From Thiovibrio frasassiensis (lineage in GTDB: Bacteria; Desulfobacterota; Desulfobulbia; Desulfobulbales; Desulfurivibrionaceae): a DNA stretch of 64,000 bases. The DNA lies in assembly GCF_029607905.1 (NCBI RefSeq), contig NZ_JAPHEH010000001.1, positions 1,455,530 through 1,519,529 on the forward strand. The letters are read 5' to 3'. The position numbers were made by a program, and so were the translations under genes. The notes beneath the pieces were generated by a model, which saw only the letters and a list, made by a program, of their open reading frames with translations, made no database searches and was not told the DNA's origin. Shown one piece after another: positions 45,346 to 54,226 of the stretch (position 1 is its first letter; each line of letters begins with the position of its first letter).

Positions 45346-47139
45346 ATGGCTGCCCGCTGTCAACCACTGCCAGGGCGGACCTTCCTCCCTGGCACGCTCG
45401 AAATGGAGCCCATGCGCCAGCGCCAACCTGTATCCGGTGATTTCCTTGCCAGCGAAAAAGGGACGCAGCGGAAGAAGTGGAAAGGGCTACTGCCGGTTGC
45501 CCTTATCTTTCCAAACAGGTATGGACTGGGCAATTCCAACCTGGGGTTCCAGCTTGTCTATGCTCTGGTAAACAGCCTCCCTGGTTTCGTTTGCGAGCGG
45601 TTTTTTTATCAAGAAGGCCAGCCCCCGGTTTCCCTGGAATCGGGACGCCCCCTCCGCGATTTCCCGATCCTTCTCTGCTCGCTGAGCTTTGAACAGGACT
45701 TCCTCAATCTCTTGGCCCTGTTTTCTACCGGCGGCATTGAGCCCTTGGCCGAAAAACGCAGCGCAAAGACGAGCCGGTTTCGCCCTGGGCAACCCCTGGT
45801 CATCGGAGGCGGTGTTGCCACCTTTATCAACCCCGAGCCCCTGGCCCCCTTTGTGGATCTTTTTGTCGTGGGGGAAGCGGAGCCGATTCTCCCGCAACTC
45901 ATGGAGCATCTTGCCGAGCACCTGGCAAACGAAGAACCGGAAGGTCTGCTCCGAGGAATCGTTCGGGAGTTCAGGGGCTGTTATGTCCCGCGCTTCTATG
46001 CCATGCATTATGGGGAAGACGGGATCCTGAACAGAATCGAGGTGGATTCGGCAGCGCCGAGCCGGGTCCGCCGCCTGGTTCTTGAACATTCCGAGGTGGC
46101 CGGACATTCGAAACTTCTCTCTCCGGACGCTGAGTTTGCCAACCTTTTTCTCACCGAACTGGGCCGCGGTTGCAGCCGTGGCTGCAGGTTCTGTGCGGCC
46201 GGATTTGTTTACCGTCCACCCCGACTCTGGCAGGCGGAAAGCATCTTGGCCGCCTTGGCCGAGCGGCCGGAAGAGATACAACGGGTGGGTCTGCTCGGCA
46301 TGGAGATGGCCCGGGTTGAGGATCTTGCCAAGATTGCCGATTATCTGTTGCACGAAGGGTGTGCCCTCTCTTTTTCCTCCTTGCGGGCTGACGCTATCAG
46401 CGGTGAGCTGTGTCATCTGCTGGCGCAAAGCAAATTGAAAAGCGCGGCAATCGCACCGGACGGCGGGTCGGAAAGGCTCCGGCGGGTAATCAATAAAGGA
46501 ATCAGCGAGGAGGATGTTTTGTGTGCGGCAGAGGCTCTGGCCCGGGCCGGGATCAATCATCTCAAGCTTTATTTTATGATCGGTCTGCCCACGGAAACCG
46601 AGGACGATCTGGGGGAACTTTTGCTCTTAACCGACAAGGTGCGCAAGACCCTGCTCGGTGTAGGGCGGGAAACGGGACGCATGGGCAACATAACCCTCAG
46701 TGTCAACAGCTTCGTGCCCAAGGCCTGGACCCCGTTTCAGTTTCATGGTTTTGCGCCATTGACATCGCTTAAAAAGAGCATAAAATTCCTGCGCAAAGGG
46801 GTGGCTGGTATGGCGAATACCCGTCTGGTTGTTGACCAGCCCGGCAACGCTTTTTATCAGGCGGTACTGGCCCGCGGCGACCGCAAGGTCGGCCTGGCAC
46901 TCTATGCCATGCTGCAGGGGCAGCAGAACTGGCGGCAGACCATGCAGGGGTGCGGCATAGAGCCGGAAGGATATGCCATGCGCCAGCGTGGCCAGGAAGA
47001 GCTTTTCCCCTGGGAAATTATTGATCATGGGATCGATCGACGGTATCTCTGGGCGGAGTATCGGAAATCCCTGGAAGAAAAGTCAACGATTGCCTGTGAC
47101 ACAAAGCGGTGCAGGCGCTGCGGGGTATGCCATGATTGA
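45346..47139 (+). CDS. Radical SAM protein with N-terminal B12-binding-like region
   Basis: A 597-residue radical SAM enzyme. The cluster motif is CSRGCRFC in ELGRGCSRGCRFCAAGF (near residues 280-287). It is preceded by about 270 residues of the type seen in B12-binding radical SAM proteins (PNRYGLGNSNLGFQLVYALVN, then VIGGGVATFINPEPLAPFVD). Further family segments are AIAPDGGSERLRRVINKG and LYFMIGLPTETEDDL. A second Cys cluster ends the protein (CDTKRCRRCGVC). The substrate is unknown. Its stop overlaps the start of the histidine kinase gene, suggesting co-expression. Confidence 0.85.
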   Translation: MAARCQPLPGRTFLPGTLEMEPMRQRQPVSGDFLASEKGTQRKKWKGLLPVALIFPNRYGLGNSNLGFQLVYALVNSLPGFVCERFFYQEGQPPVSLESGRPLRDFPILLCSLSFEQDFLNLLALFSTGGIEPLAEKRSAKTSRFRPGQPLVIGGGVATFINPEPLAPFVDLFVVGEAEPILPQLMEHLAEHLANEEPEGLLRGIVREFRGCYVPRFYAMHYGEDGILNRIEVDSAAPSRVRRLVLEHSEVAGHSKLLSPDAEFANLFLTELGRGCSRGCRFCAAGFVYRPPRLWQAESILAALAERPEEIQRVGLLGMEMARVEDLAKIADYLLHEGCALSFSSLRADAISGELCHLLAQSKLKSAAIAPDGGSERLRRVINKGISEEDVLCAAEALARAGINHLKLYFMIGLPTETEDDLGELLLLTDKVRKTLLGVGRETGRMGNITLSVNSFVPKAWTPFQFHGFAPLTSLKKSIKFLRKGVAGMANTRLVVDQPGNAFYQAVLARGDRKVGLALYAMLQGQQNWRQTMQGCGIEPEGYAMRQRGQEELFPWEIIDHGIDRRYLWAEYRKSLEEKSTIACDTKRCRRCGVCHD

Positions 47140-48580
47140 AAGAAAAAAAACGATGGATGATGCGGCCAGTATTGCCAATCTGAAGCCTTTTCGCTTGGTG
47201 AAGTTTTTTTCCTACAGCGGCTTGGCGGTTTTTCTCCTGTTTACCCTGGTCCTGTCCTGGATCATTTCGAACCACGCCAAAAAGGTTCTCCTGGAACGAA
47301 GCGAAGCCTATGCCTTTGTGGTGGCCGAGAACCTCAGCCACCAGGTGTTTCAGCAATTTGTCCTGCCCACGGTGGTCCGGTATGGGAAGATCGCCCTGCG
47401 CAAGCCCGAGCAGTTCGCCCGGCTTGACGCCGTGGTCCGCACTGCCACGCACGGCATGCGGATTCAGGCGGTAACCATCTTCGATTCCAAGGAAAACATC
47501 ATCTCCTACAGTACGGTGGCCGCGCGCATTGGCCGCACAGGAGAGGGCGGCATTGAATACCGCAAGGCTCTGGCCGGCAATAACAATTCCGTGGTCCGCT
47601 CAACCGGAACGCTGCTGAACCTGCTGCCTGGTGCGCGGCCCATAACTTCGCAGCTGAGCACCTTTATCCCCTTTCGTCAGTATCAGGTCAACAACCAAAA
47701 ACGCGACGTGATCATGGGGGTTATTGAAGTGGTTCAGGATCTCTCGGAGGATGTCGTCGCGATTACCAAATTGCAGGGCTCCATCATTCTCACCTCCATG
47801 CTGATCATGTCGGCCCTCTTTGTGGTCCTTGGTTTTATCGTGGCCAGGGCGGACCGGATTATTGAGGCCCGGGCAGAGGAGCGGCGCCGCCTTGAGCAGC
47901 AACTGCATCAGAGCCAGAGGCTTGCCACCCTCGGCAAGATGGTAGCCTCGGTTTCCCATGAGATAAAGAATCCCCTTGGCATTGTCCGCAGTACCGCTGA
48001 TATTCTCGGAAAACGGCTGAAGAGCGTGGCGCCGGGCAATGAACATCTGGCCGAGATTATCGTGGAGGAAACAGGCCGGCTGGATGGCATCGTCTGTGAG
48101 TTTCTGGATTTTGCCCGTCCCCAGGAGCCGAGGATGGCAGCGACCTCGGTCAATGAGATCTTCAGTAAGATTCTCAAATTCATGGAGCCGGAACTGGAGC
48201 GGCAGAACATTGTTTTGGAAACCGCGCTTTCCCAAGATATGCCCAAGGTAAACTTGGATCAGGGCTTGATCTACAGGGCTTGTCTTAATATCCTGGTGAA
48301 CAGTGTGCAGGCGATGCCGGAAGGGGGAAAGCTGAGGGTGGCAACCGAATATCAGGAAGCAACGGGGATGGCGCTGCTTGTCGTTACCGATACCGGGGAG
48401 GGAATGTCCCTGGAAAAACAGGGGCATATCTTTACTCCGTTTTATACCGATAAAAACCGGGGAACCGGACTTGGCTTGGCTATTGCCAAAAACATCGTTG
48501 ACAGCCACCAGGGAACTATCTCGGTGGAGAGCAAGGAAGGGGAGGGAACAACCTTTATGATCGCCCTCCCCGCAAAGTGA
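47132..48580 (+). CDS. Two-component sensor histidine kinase
   Basis: A 482-residue membrane kinase. There are two hydrophobic helices (near residues 25-45 and 205-230) with a periplasmic sensory part between them, and a short linker. The HisKA domain has the phospho-acceptor His in SVSHEIKNPLGIVRS. The ATPase domain has the N box (NILVNSVQAMPEGG), G1 (DTGEGMSLEKQG) and G2 (GTGLGLAIAKNIVDSH). This is the NtrB-like class. The ATG at 47132 overlaps the radical SAM gene by 8 bases; an alternative is the ATG at 47153. No response regulator is adjacent, so the partner is unknown. Confidence 0.92.
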   Translation: MIERKKTMDDAASIANLKPFRLVKFFSYSGLAVFLLFTLVLSWIISNHAKKVLLERSEAYAFVVAENLSHQVFQQFVLPTVVRYGKIALRKPEQFARLDAVVRTATHGMRIQAVTIFDSKENIISYSTVAARIGRTGEGGIEYRKALAGNNNSVVRSTGTLLNLLPGARPITSQLSTFIPFRQYQVNNQKRDVIMGVIEVVQDLSEDVVAITKLQGSIILTSMLIMSALFVVLGFIVARADRIIEARAEERRRLEQQLHQSQRLATLGKMVASVSHEIKNPLGIVRSTADILGKRLKSVAPGNEHLAEIIVEETGRLDGIVCEFLDFARPQEPRMAATSVNEIFSKILKFMEPELERQNIVLETALSQDMPKVNLDQGLIYRACLNILVNSVQAMPEGGKLRVATEYQEATGMALLVVTDTGEGMSLEKQGHIFTPFYTDKNRGTGLGLAIAKNIVDSHQGTISVESKEGEGTTFMIALPAK

Positions 48581-49549
48581 TCAGCTTTTCTTGTCCGTCG
48601 GTTTCTGCCCTTCGATTTGTTCCTTGAGCAGATCGCGGTCGCGGCGAAGCGCTTCGTAGGTTTCCATGGCCTGTTGTTCCGCCTCGCCCTGGTTGGTTTT
48701 CAGCTTCTCCACCCGCGCCTTGACTTTTTCTTCCTTAATCTTTAGTTCGTTGGTCCCGAAGATGGAAGAAGCCAGGTATTTGCTGGAAAATTTCATCAGG
48801 GCAATATCGTCGGTTTTGATCTTTGCAAGGATTTCCTCGTCGATGTCATAGGTCTCCAAAAAGGAGCTGTTGAAAACAAAATCCCGGAATTTGTCAAGGT
48901 CGGTGCTGGCCATGAAAAACATCTTCTGGGCTTGCTCGCTCAAGGTGGCCTGCAGGCCGAACGACTTGCGGCGCATGACGATTTCCATCCATTCCCGATT
49001 CATCTCGTCCGACTCATCAATTCCCTGATCAATGCGCCATTCACGGATGGTCTGCTCCTTTGGTTCTTCATGCCCTTTGCAGTAAGGTTCTTTAACGAGG
49101 AAGTAGAACTCCTCAGCCGCAGTCCCCTCGTTGCCTGCCGCATGAAAATAAGACATCCCCACCGGATAATAACGGCAGGTCGTTGGCCGGTAAGGATAGA
49201 TGGTGCACCCTTCTTCGGTGACAAAGGGGCAGCGGCCATTCTCGTCGAGATGGATCTTTACCCCTGGCAGATCGGTCTTTTCCAGGTAGGTCGGGGTTGT
49301 GAAACGCAGAAGAAATTCTTCCGCTGTAAGGTTGAGGGGGCGCCTGATGCGGAGAATATCATACGGGGTCAAAATGATATTGATATTGCCGCAGCAATTG
49401 GTAAAGCAGGAAACTCCGGGATGGCAGCGGAATTTCAGGGTGCTGTCCGCCGTGAGTTTAGCGGGCATGATATTGCTTGGATTGTTGTCCGCAGCGAACA
49501 AAGACTTGTTGAAAGAAGGGGATTCTGGTGTCTGTTCTGACTTGCTCAT
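48581..49549 (-). CDS. YkgJ-type cysteine cluster protein
   Basis: A 322-residue cytoplasmic protein of the YkgJ / zinc-or-iron-chelating family. Conserved Cys are in FRCHPGVSCFTNCCGNINI, GRCPFVTEEGCTIYPYRPTTCRYYPVG and a later PYCKGHEE. The C-terminal third is charged and coiled-coil-like (KIKEEKVKARVEKLKTNQGE). Members bind a metal, but their reaction is unknown. The gene is convergent with the histidine kinase, with the two stop codons abutting. Confidence 0.85.
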   Translation of the reverse strand: MSKSEQTPESPSFNKSLFAADNNPSNIMPAKLTADSTLKFRCHPGVSCFTNCCGNINIILTPYDILRIRRPLNLTAEEFLLRFTTPTYLEKTDLPGVKIHLDENGRCPFVTEEGCTIYPYRPTTCRYYPVGMSYFHAAGNEGTAAEEFYFLVKEPYCKGHEEPKEQTIREWRIDQGIDESDEMNREWMEIVMRRKSFGLQATLSEQAQKMFFMASTDLDKFRDFVFNSSFLETYDIDEEILAKIKTDDIALMKFSSKYLASSIFGTNELKIKEEKVKARVEKLKTNQGEAEQQAMETYEALRRDRDLLKEQIEGQKPTDKKS

Positions 49550-50269
49550 GGTGACGACCTTCGAAGAATGTGTTGTTAGGATACAAAAAGCGACCGCATT
49601 ATAGCTATCAGGATCGTGAAAAGCTTGGGCCCTGATGGTGCAGAAAGGAAAGCATTCAGACTGTTTCTGCGCTTTTAGCCAGTTATATCAACAATGCGTG
49701 ACGATGCCAGGGGTGATTTTGGCAACACAGTAACCACGGGATGGCTCTCTGTCAAATTCATTTCTCGAAGGAGAAGATGGAAGCGGGTAAGGAGGGGGAA
49801 ATGATTTTTCCCAGGGGCGCAAATCAAGGGGAGAATTTCCCCTCAGCGAGTTGAGAAGAATAGACGGGTGTTCCGTTCGCAACGAGGTTGCAAACAAAGG
49901 GATATGTAGCAAAAAAAGCAGGGTGTGCAGGTCCTGTGATGGAGAATGGAAGCAATGTTTTTTTCTTGACTTTTATCAGGTGAGAAATTATACAGACCAA
50001 TGTTCTAGAAAATGAGTCGCTCTTCAGTTTTGTGTAAAAAAGAAGAAAAAATTTGCAAAATTAGCCGCTTAGATATGGGGCGGCGAGAACTTTTCTCTTC
50101 TTGAGGATATCTCGAGGTGGTCGTTCAGATGGTCAACGGGTTCATGGTCTTTCTTTAGAAGCGATTGCTTTGAGCGGTTTTGAACCTGATGGTTGTCATT
50201 TAATATGGTAAACGCGAATTTCGTAAGATCGGAGTTCGGAAAATTCAATCCAAGTGAGGAGGTTAGTGA
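49550..50269. other. 720-base intergenic region upstream of aprBA, including a long leader
   Basis: No supported gene. Small hairpins occur near 49796-49816 (GGGAAA...TTTTCCC) and 49832-49848 (GGGGA...TCCCC), which could end a short transcript from the YkgJ side. The apr promoter is near 49966-49994, leaving an untranslated leader of about 270 bases before aprB. That leader is AT-rich and could hold regulatory structure, but I recognise no known riboswitch. Confidence 0.55.
49966..49994 (+). promoter_or_regulatory. Promoter of the aprBA operon
   Basis: TTGACT at 49966 and TATACA at 49989 are separated by exactly 17 bases, close to the sigma70 consensus. This fits the very high expression expected for APS reductase in a sulfate reducer. 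Confidence 0.72.
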
Positions 50270-50698
50270 ATGCCAAGTTACGTAGATCCTTCTAAATGTG
50301 ACGGCTGCAAGGGTGGTGACAAAACTGCCTGCATGTACATCTGCCCCAATGACCTGATGGTCTTGAACAAGGAGGAGATGAAGGCATACAACCAGGAGCC
50401 TGATGCATGTTGGGAATGTTACTCCTGTGTAAAGATTTGTCCGCAGGGCGCCATTGCTGTTCGTGGCTACAATGACTTCGTACCCATGGGTGGCCAGGTT
50501 CATCCGATGCGGAGTTCCGATTCCATCATGTGGACCGTTAAGTTCCGTAACGGCAACATGAAGCGCTTCAAGTTTCCCGTGCGGACCACCGCTGAGGGTG
50601 CTGCCAATGCATATCCTGCACTGAAATGCACGAACCTGGACGACGAGTTGCTCTCCACCGAGAAGCAGCTGCCCGTACCGACCATGGTTGCCAAGTAA
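50270..50698 (+). CDS. aprB: Dissimilatory APS reductase beta subunit AprB
   Basis: Iron-sulfur subunit of adenylylsulfate reductase, which reduces APS to sulfite and AMP in the cytoplasm. 142 residues. Two [4Fe-4S] binding sets are visible: CDGCKGG...CMYICP and CWECYSCVKICP. The C-terminal tail (about residues 100-142) wraps around AprA in known structures. A very strong GAGGAGG ribosome site precedes the ATG, and codon use is highly biased, as expected for an abundant protein. Confidence 0.98.
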   Translation: MPSYVDPSKCDGCKGGDKTACMYICPNDLMVLNKEEMKAYNQEPDACWECYSCVKICPQGAIAVRGYNDFVPMGGQVHPMRSSDSIMWTVKFRNGNMKRFKFPVRTTAEGAANAYPALKCTNLDDELLSTEKQLPVPTMVAK

Positions 50699-50747
50699 GT
50701 TTTTGGATAATTAACTGATTTAATACAATTTCTTAAGGAGATTTACT

Positions 50748-52763
50748 ATGGCGTTACCTAATAAGCCGCTGGGTGAATTGGCAGCCGTTGCCAATCCTGA
50801 GGTTGTCGAGCACGATGTAGACGTTCTGATCATCGGTGGTGGTATGGCTGCATGCGGTACTGCTTTCGAGATCAAGAAGTGGTGTCCTGCCGACATGAAG
50901 ATCAAGCTGGTGGACAAGGCATCCATGGAGCGTTCCGGCGCTGTTGCCCAGGGCCTTTCCGCCATCAACACCTACATTGGTGACAACAAGATCGAGAACT
51001 ACGTAAAAATGGTTCGTAACGATCTCATGGGTGTTGTTCGTGAAGACCTGATCTACGATCTGGGCCGTCACGTTGATGATTCCGTACATCTTTTCGAAGA
51101 GTGGGGCCTGCCCGTTTGGAAGCTCGATGCCAACGGCAACAACCTCGATGGCGCACAGCCTGCTCCGAAACTGACCGAAGGCGGCAAGCCCGTTCGTACC
51201 GGTAAGTGGCAGATCATGATCAACGGTGAGTCCTACAAGTGCATCGTTGCTGAGCCCGCCAAAACCGCTCTCGGCGACGAGAACATCATGGAGCGCGTAT
51301 TCATTGTTAAGCTGATCCTTGACAAGAACAAAGCAAACCAGATCGCAGGTGCTGTTGGTTTCTCCACCCGTGAGAACAAGGTTCACGTTTTCCGTTGCAA
51401 GACCGCTCTGTGTGCATGCGGCGGCGCAGTAAACATCTTCCGTCCCCGGTCCACCGGTGAGGGTAAGGGCCGCGCTTGGTACCCCGTATGGAATGCTGGT
51501 TCCACCTACACCATGTGTGCACAGGTTGGCGCCACCCTGACCATGATGGAAAACCGTTTCACGCCTGCTCGTTTCAAAGACGGGTACGGACCGGTTGGTG
51601 CATGGTTCCTTCTCTTCAAGGCCAAAGTACAGAACGGTCTTGGTGAGTTCTACGCCAACAGCGATTCAGTGAAAGGTGAGCTTGAGAAGTTCATGCCTTA
51701 CGGCGCTTCTCCGGTAACCCCGACCTGCCTGCGTAACCATCTTATGCTCAACGAGCTGAAAGCTGGCCGTGGCCCGATCTACATGGCTACCGACGTTGCT
51801 CTGAATGCCTTCATCGATGCCAGAAAGGCTACCGGCATGGACGAGAAGGAAGTGAAGAAGTTCTGGAAGCATCTCGAGTCTGAGGCTTGGGAAGACTTCT
51901 TGGATATGTCCGTTGGTCAGGCTGGTCTTTGGGCCGGTGCGAACATCGAGCCCGAGAAGGTTGGTTCCGAGATCATGCCGACCGAACCATACATGCTCGG
52001 TTCTCACTCCGGCTGTTGTGGTATCTGGACCTCCGGTCCGGACGAAGCATGGGTACCCACCGTTGACGGTCCCCGTAGCCATCAGTACAAATGGGGCTAC
52101 AACCGCATGACCACCGTTGACGGTCTCTTCACCGCAGGTGACGGCGTTGGCGCTTCCGGTCACAAGTTCTCTTCCGGTTCCCATGCCGAGGGTCGTATTG
52201 TTGCCAAGCAGATGGTTAAATTCTGCCGTGACAATGCTTCCTTCAAGCCTGAGCTGCCGAAGTCCGCTCAGGAGTATGCTGATGAAGTATACGCACCGGT
52301 TCGGCGTTACCTTGAGTTTGTTGGCGCATCCACCGCTGCCGACGTTAACCCCAACTACTGCAAGCCTGCCGGTATCATGATGCGCCTGATGAAGGCCACT
52401 GATGAGTACGGCGGCGGTGTTGCCACCTACTACATGACTTCCGGCAAGCTGCTGAACATCTGCTTGGATCTTCTCCGCATGCTGCGTGAAGACGCTGAGT
52501 TGATGGCTGCTGGCGACCTGCATGAGTTGATGCGCGCTTGGGAGAACTACCATCGTATCTGGTGTGTAGAGACCCATATCCGTCACATCGAGTTCCGTCA
52601 GGAGAGCCGCTACCCCGGGTTCTACTACCGGTCTGACTTCCCGACCGTTGACGATGCCAACTGGAAGGCATTTGTTAACTCCACTTTCAATCCTGCAACC
52701 CAGGAGTGGAAGTGTGAAAAGGTTAAATGCATCAACATCGTTGAGACCGAGCCGTGGGTCTAA
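50748..52763 (+). CDS. aprA: Dissimilatory APS reductase alpha subunit AprA
   Basis: Flavoprotein subunit that binds APS and FAD. 671 residues. The FAD dinucleotide fold is VDVLIIGGGMAACGTAFEIKKW at the N-terminus. Further family marks are MERSGAVAQGLSAINTYIGD, SHSGCCGIWTSGPDE and the flavin segment GLFTAGDGVGASGHKFSSGSHAEG. The C-terminus ends ETEPWV. It is followed by a strong terminator hairpin. AprBA accepts electrons from menaquinol through the QmoABC complex encoded next. Confidence 0.98.
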   Translation: MALPNKPLGELAAVANPEVVEHDVDVLIIGGGMAACGTAFEIKKWCPADMKIKLVDKASMERSGAVAQGLSAINTYIGDNKIENYVKMVRNDLMGVVREDLIYDLGRHVDDSVHLFEEWGLPVWKLDANGNNLDGAQPAPKLTEGGKPVRTGKWQIMINGESYKCIVAEPAKTALGDENIMERVFIVKLILDKNKANQIAGAVGFSTRENKVHVFRCKTALCACGGAVNIFRPRSTGEGKGRAWYPVWNAGSTYTMCAQVGATLTMMENRFTPARFKDGYGPVGAWFLLFKAKVQNGLGEFYANSDSVKGELEKFMPYGASPVTPTCLRNHLMLNELKAGRGPIYMATDVALNAFIDARKATGMDEKEVKKFWKHLESEAWEDFLDMSVGQAGLWAGANIEPEKVGSEIMPTEPYMLGSHSGCCGIWTSGPDEAWVPTVDGPRSHQYKWGYNRMTTVDGLFTAGDGVGASGHKFSSGSHAEGRIVAKQMVKFCRDNASFKPELPKSAQEYADEVYAPVRRYLEFVGASTAADVNPNYCKPAGIMMRLMKATDEYGGGVATYYMTSGKLLNICLDLLRMLREDAELMAAGDLHELMRAWENYHRIWCVETHIRHIEFRQESRYPGFYYRSDFPTVDDANWKAFVNSTFNPATQEWKCEKVKCINIVETEPWV

Positions 52764-52795
52764 GTTTTACCACGCACCTGGTATAACGGTATAAG

Positions 52796-52833
52796 AAATC
52801 TCCAGGCACCCCAAAGGTGCCTGGAGATTTTTC
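52796..52833 (+). terminator. Terminator after aprA
   Basis: A perfect 15-base stem AAATCTCCAGGCACC with a 5-base loop (CCAAA) and its complement, ending in a T-rich run (ATTTTTC). It would separate most aprBA transcripts from the downstream qmo genes. Confidence 0.92.
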
Positions 52834-52958
52834 TATGAGATGGTCGCATAAGTTTTTTTGGTTGAGGTGGCCAGACGGGCACCAACGTATCCTGGTCGAT
52901 TGAGCCAAAAAAACTCGTTTTCACAGATAAATACTATTTTACTTAAATGGAGGAAGGC

Positions 52959-54221
52959 ATGACAGACGAACGCAGCGCACCCGCAGGTGCTGTACTTGTC
53001 GTTGGCGGTGGCATAAGCGGGCTTACGGCCGCCTTGGAAGCCGCTGAAGTCGGAAAAGATGTTTTTCTGATCGAGAGAAATCCGTATCTGGGTGGTCGGG
53101 TTGCGCAGCTGAATCAGTACTTCCCGAAGCTTTGTCCGCCGAGTTGCGGACTGGAGATCAATTTCCAGAGGATTAAAGCCAATCGTCGGGTTCGCGTCTA
53201 CACCATGACCGAGGTCAAGAGTGTTGCCGGAGGGCCGGGCAAGTATCAGGTCACTCTGGAGAGCAAGCCGCGCTTCATCAACAACAATTGCACCGCTTGC
53301 GGTGCTTGTGCTGATGCCTGCCCCGATGAGCGTGACAATGATTTCAATTTTGGCATGAACAAGAGCAAGGCGGTGTATAAGCCTCACGACATGGCTTTTC
53401 CCATGAAGTATGTGCTTGATAAAGACGCTTGTAGTGCAGCCGGGTTGCAGGCGGTCAAAGATGCCTGCAAATACGATGCGGTTGAGCTTGATATGGCAGC
53501 CAAGGAATTCACCGTTGACGTGAGCGCCATTGTTTGGGCTACTGGTTGGAATCCTTATGATCCGACCAAGCTGACCAACCTTAAGTACGATTCCAGCAAC
53601 GCGATCATCACCAACATGATGATGGAGCGTTTGGCTGCGCCCAACGGCCCCACCGGCGGCAAGATTCTCCGTCCCGGCGATAACAAGGAACCCGCAAGCT
53701 TTGCCTTTGTTCAGTGCGCCGGTTCCCGTGATGAAAATCATTTGGAGTACTGTTCTTATATCTGCTGCATGGCCTCCATGAAGCACATCAACTATATCCG
53801 TGAACAGTATCCCGAAGCGAAGATCACCGTTTTCTACATCGATCTTCGGACTCCCGGCAAGTATGAGAAGTTCCGTGAGAAATTGATGTCTGATGCGAAC
53901 ATCACCTGGGTGAAGGGCAAGGTTGCCGATATTGTTGCCGAAGCGGACGGGTCTGTTACCCTGATCGCTGAAAATGCTGTGACCGGTGATAAGATCAAGG
54001 AAACGGTCGATCTGGCCATCCTTGCTACCGGCATGGAGCCTGCGGCCAAGGCCCAGGCCGCAGCGCTTGGACTTTCAGTTGACAGCAATGGATTTATTCT
54101 GGCCGATGCGGAAGGCGGGATGGTTTCCGCCGGTTGCGCTAAAAAAGCAGCCGACGTCGTAACCTGTGGCCAGAGTGCAACGGCAGCAGCCATGAAAGCT
54201 ATTCAAGCGTCCAGGAGGTAA
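52959..54221 (+). CDS. qmoA: Quinone-interacting membrane-bound oxidoreductase subunit QmoA
   Basis: HdrA-like FAD protein of the QmoABC complex that passes electrons from menaquinol to APS reductase. 420 residues from the ATG at 52959, which follows GGAGGAAGG; an ATG at 52947 is upstream in frame but inside the ribosome site. The FAD site is VLVVGGGISGLTAALEAAEVG, then LGGRVAQLNQYFPKLCPPSCGLEIN, and a Cys cluster CTACGACADACPDE. The C-terminus has CGQSATAAAMKAIQ. It is 5 bases from qmoB. Confidence 0.95.
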   Translation: MTDERSAPAGAVLVVGGGISGLTAALEAAEVGKDVFLIERNPYLGGRVAQLNQYFPKLCPPSCGLEINFQRIKANRRVRVYTMTEVKSVAGGPGKYQVTLESKPRFINNNCTACGACADACPDERDNDFNFGMNKSKAVYKPHDMAFPMKYVLDKDACSAAGLQAVKDACKYDAVELDMAAKEFTVDVSAIVWATGWNPYDPTKLTNLKYDSSNAIITNMMMERLAAPNGPTGGKILRPGDNKEPASFAFVQCAGSRDENHLEYCSYICCMASMKHINYIREQYPEAKITVFYIDLRTPGKYEKFREKLMSDANITWVKGKVADIVAEADGSVTLIAENAVTGDKIKETVDLAILATGMEPAAKAQAAALGLSVDSNGFILADAEGGMVSAGCAKKAADVVTCGQSATAAAMKAIQASRR

Positions 54222-54226
54222 GGTGA

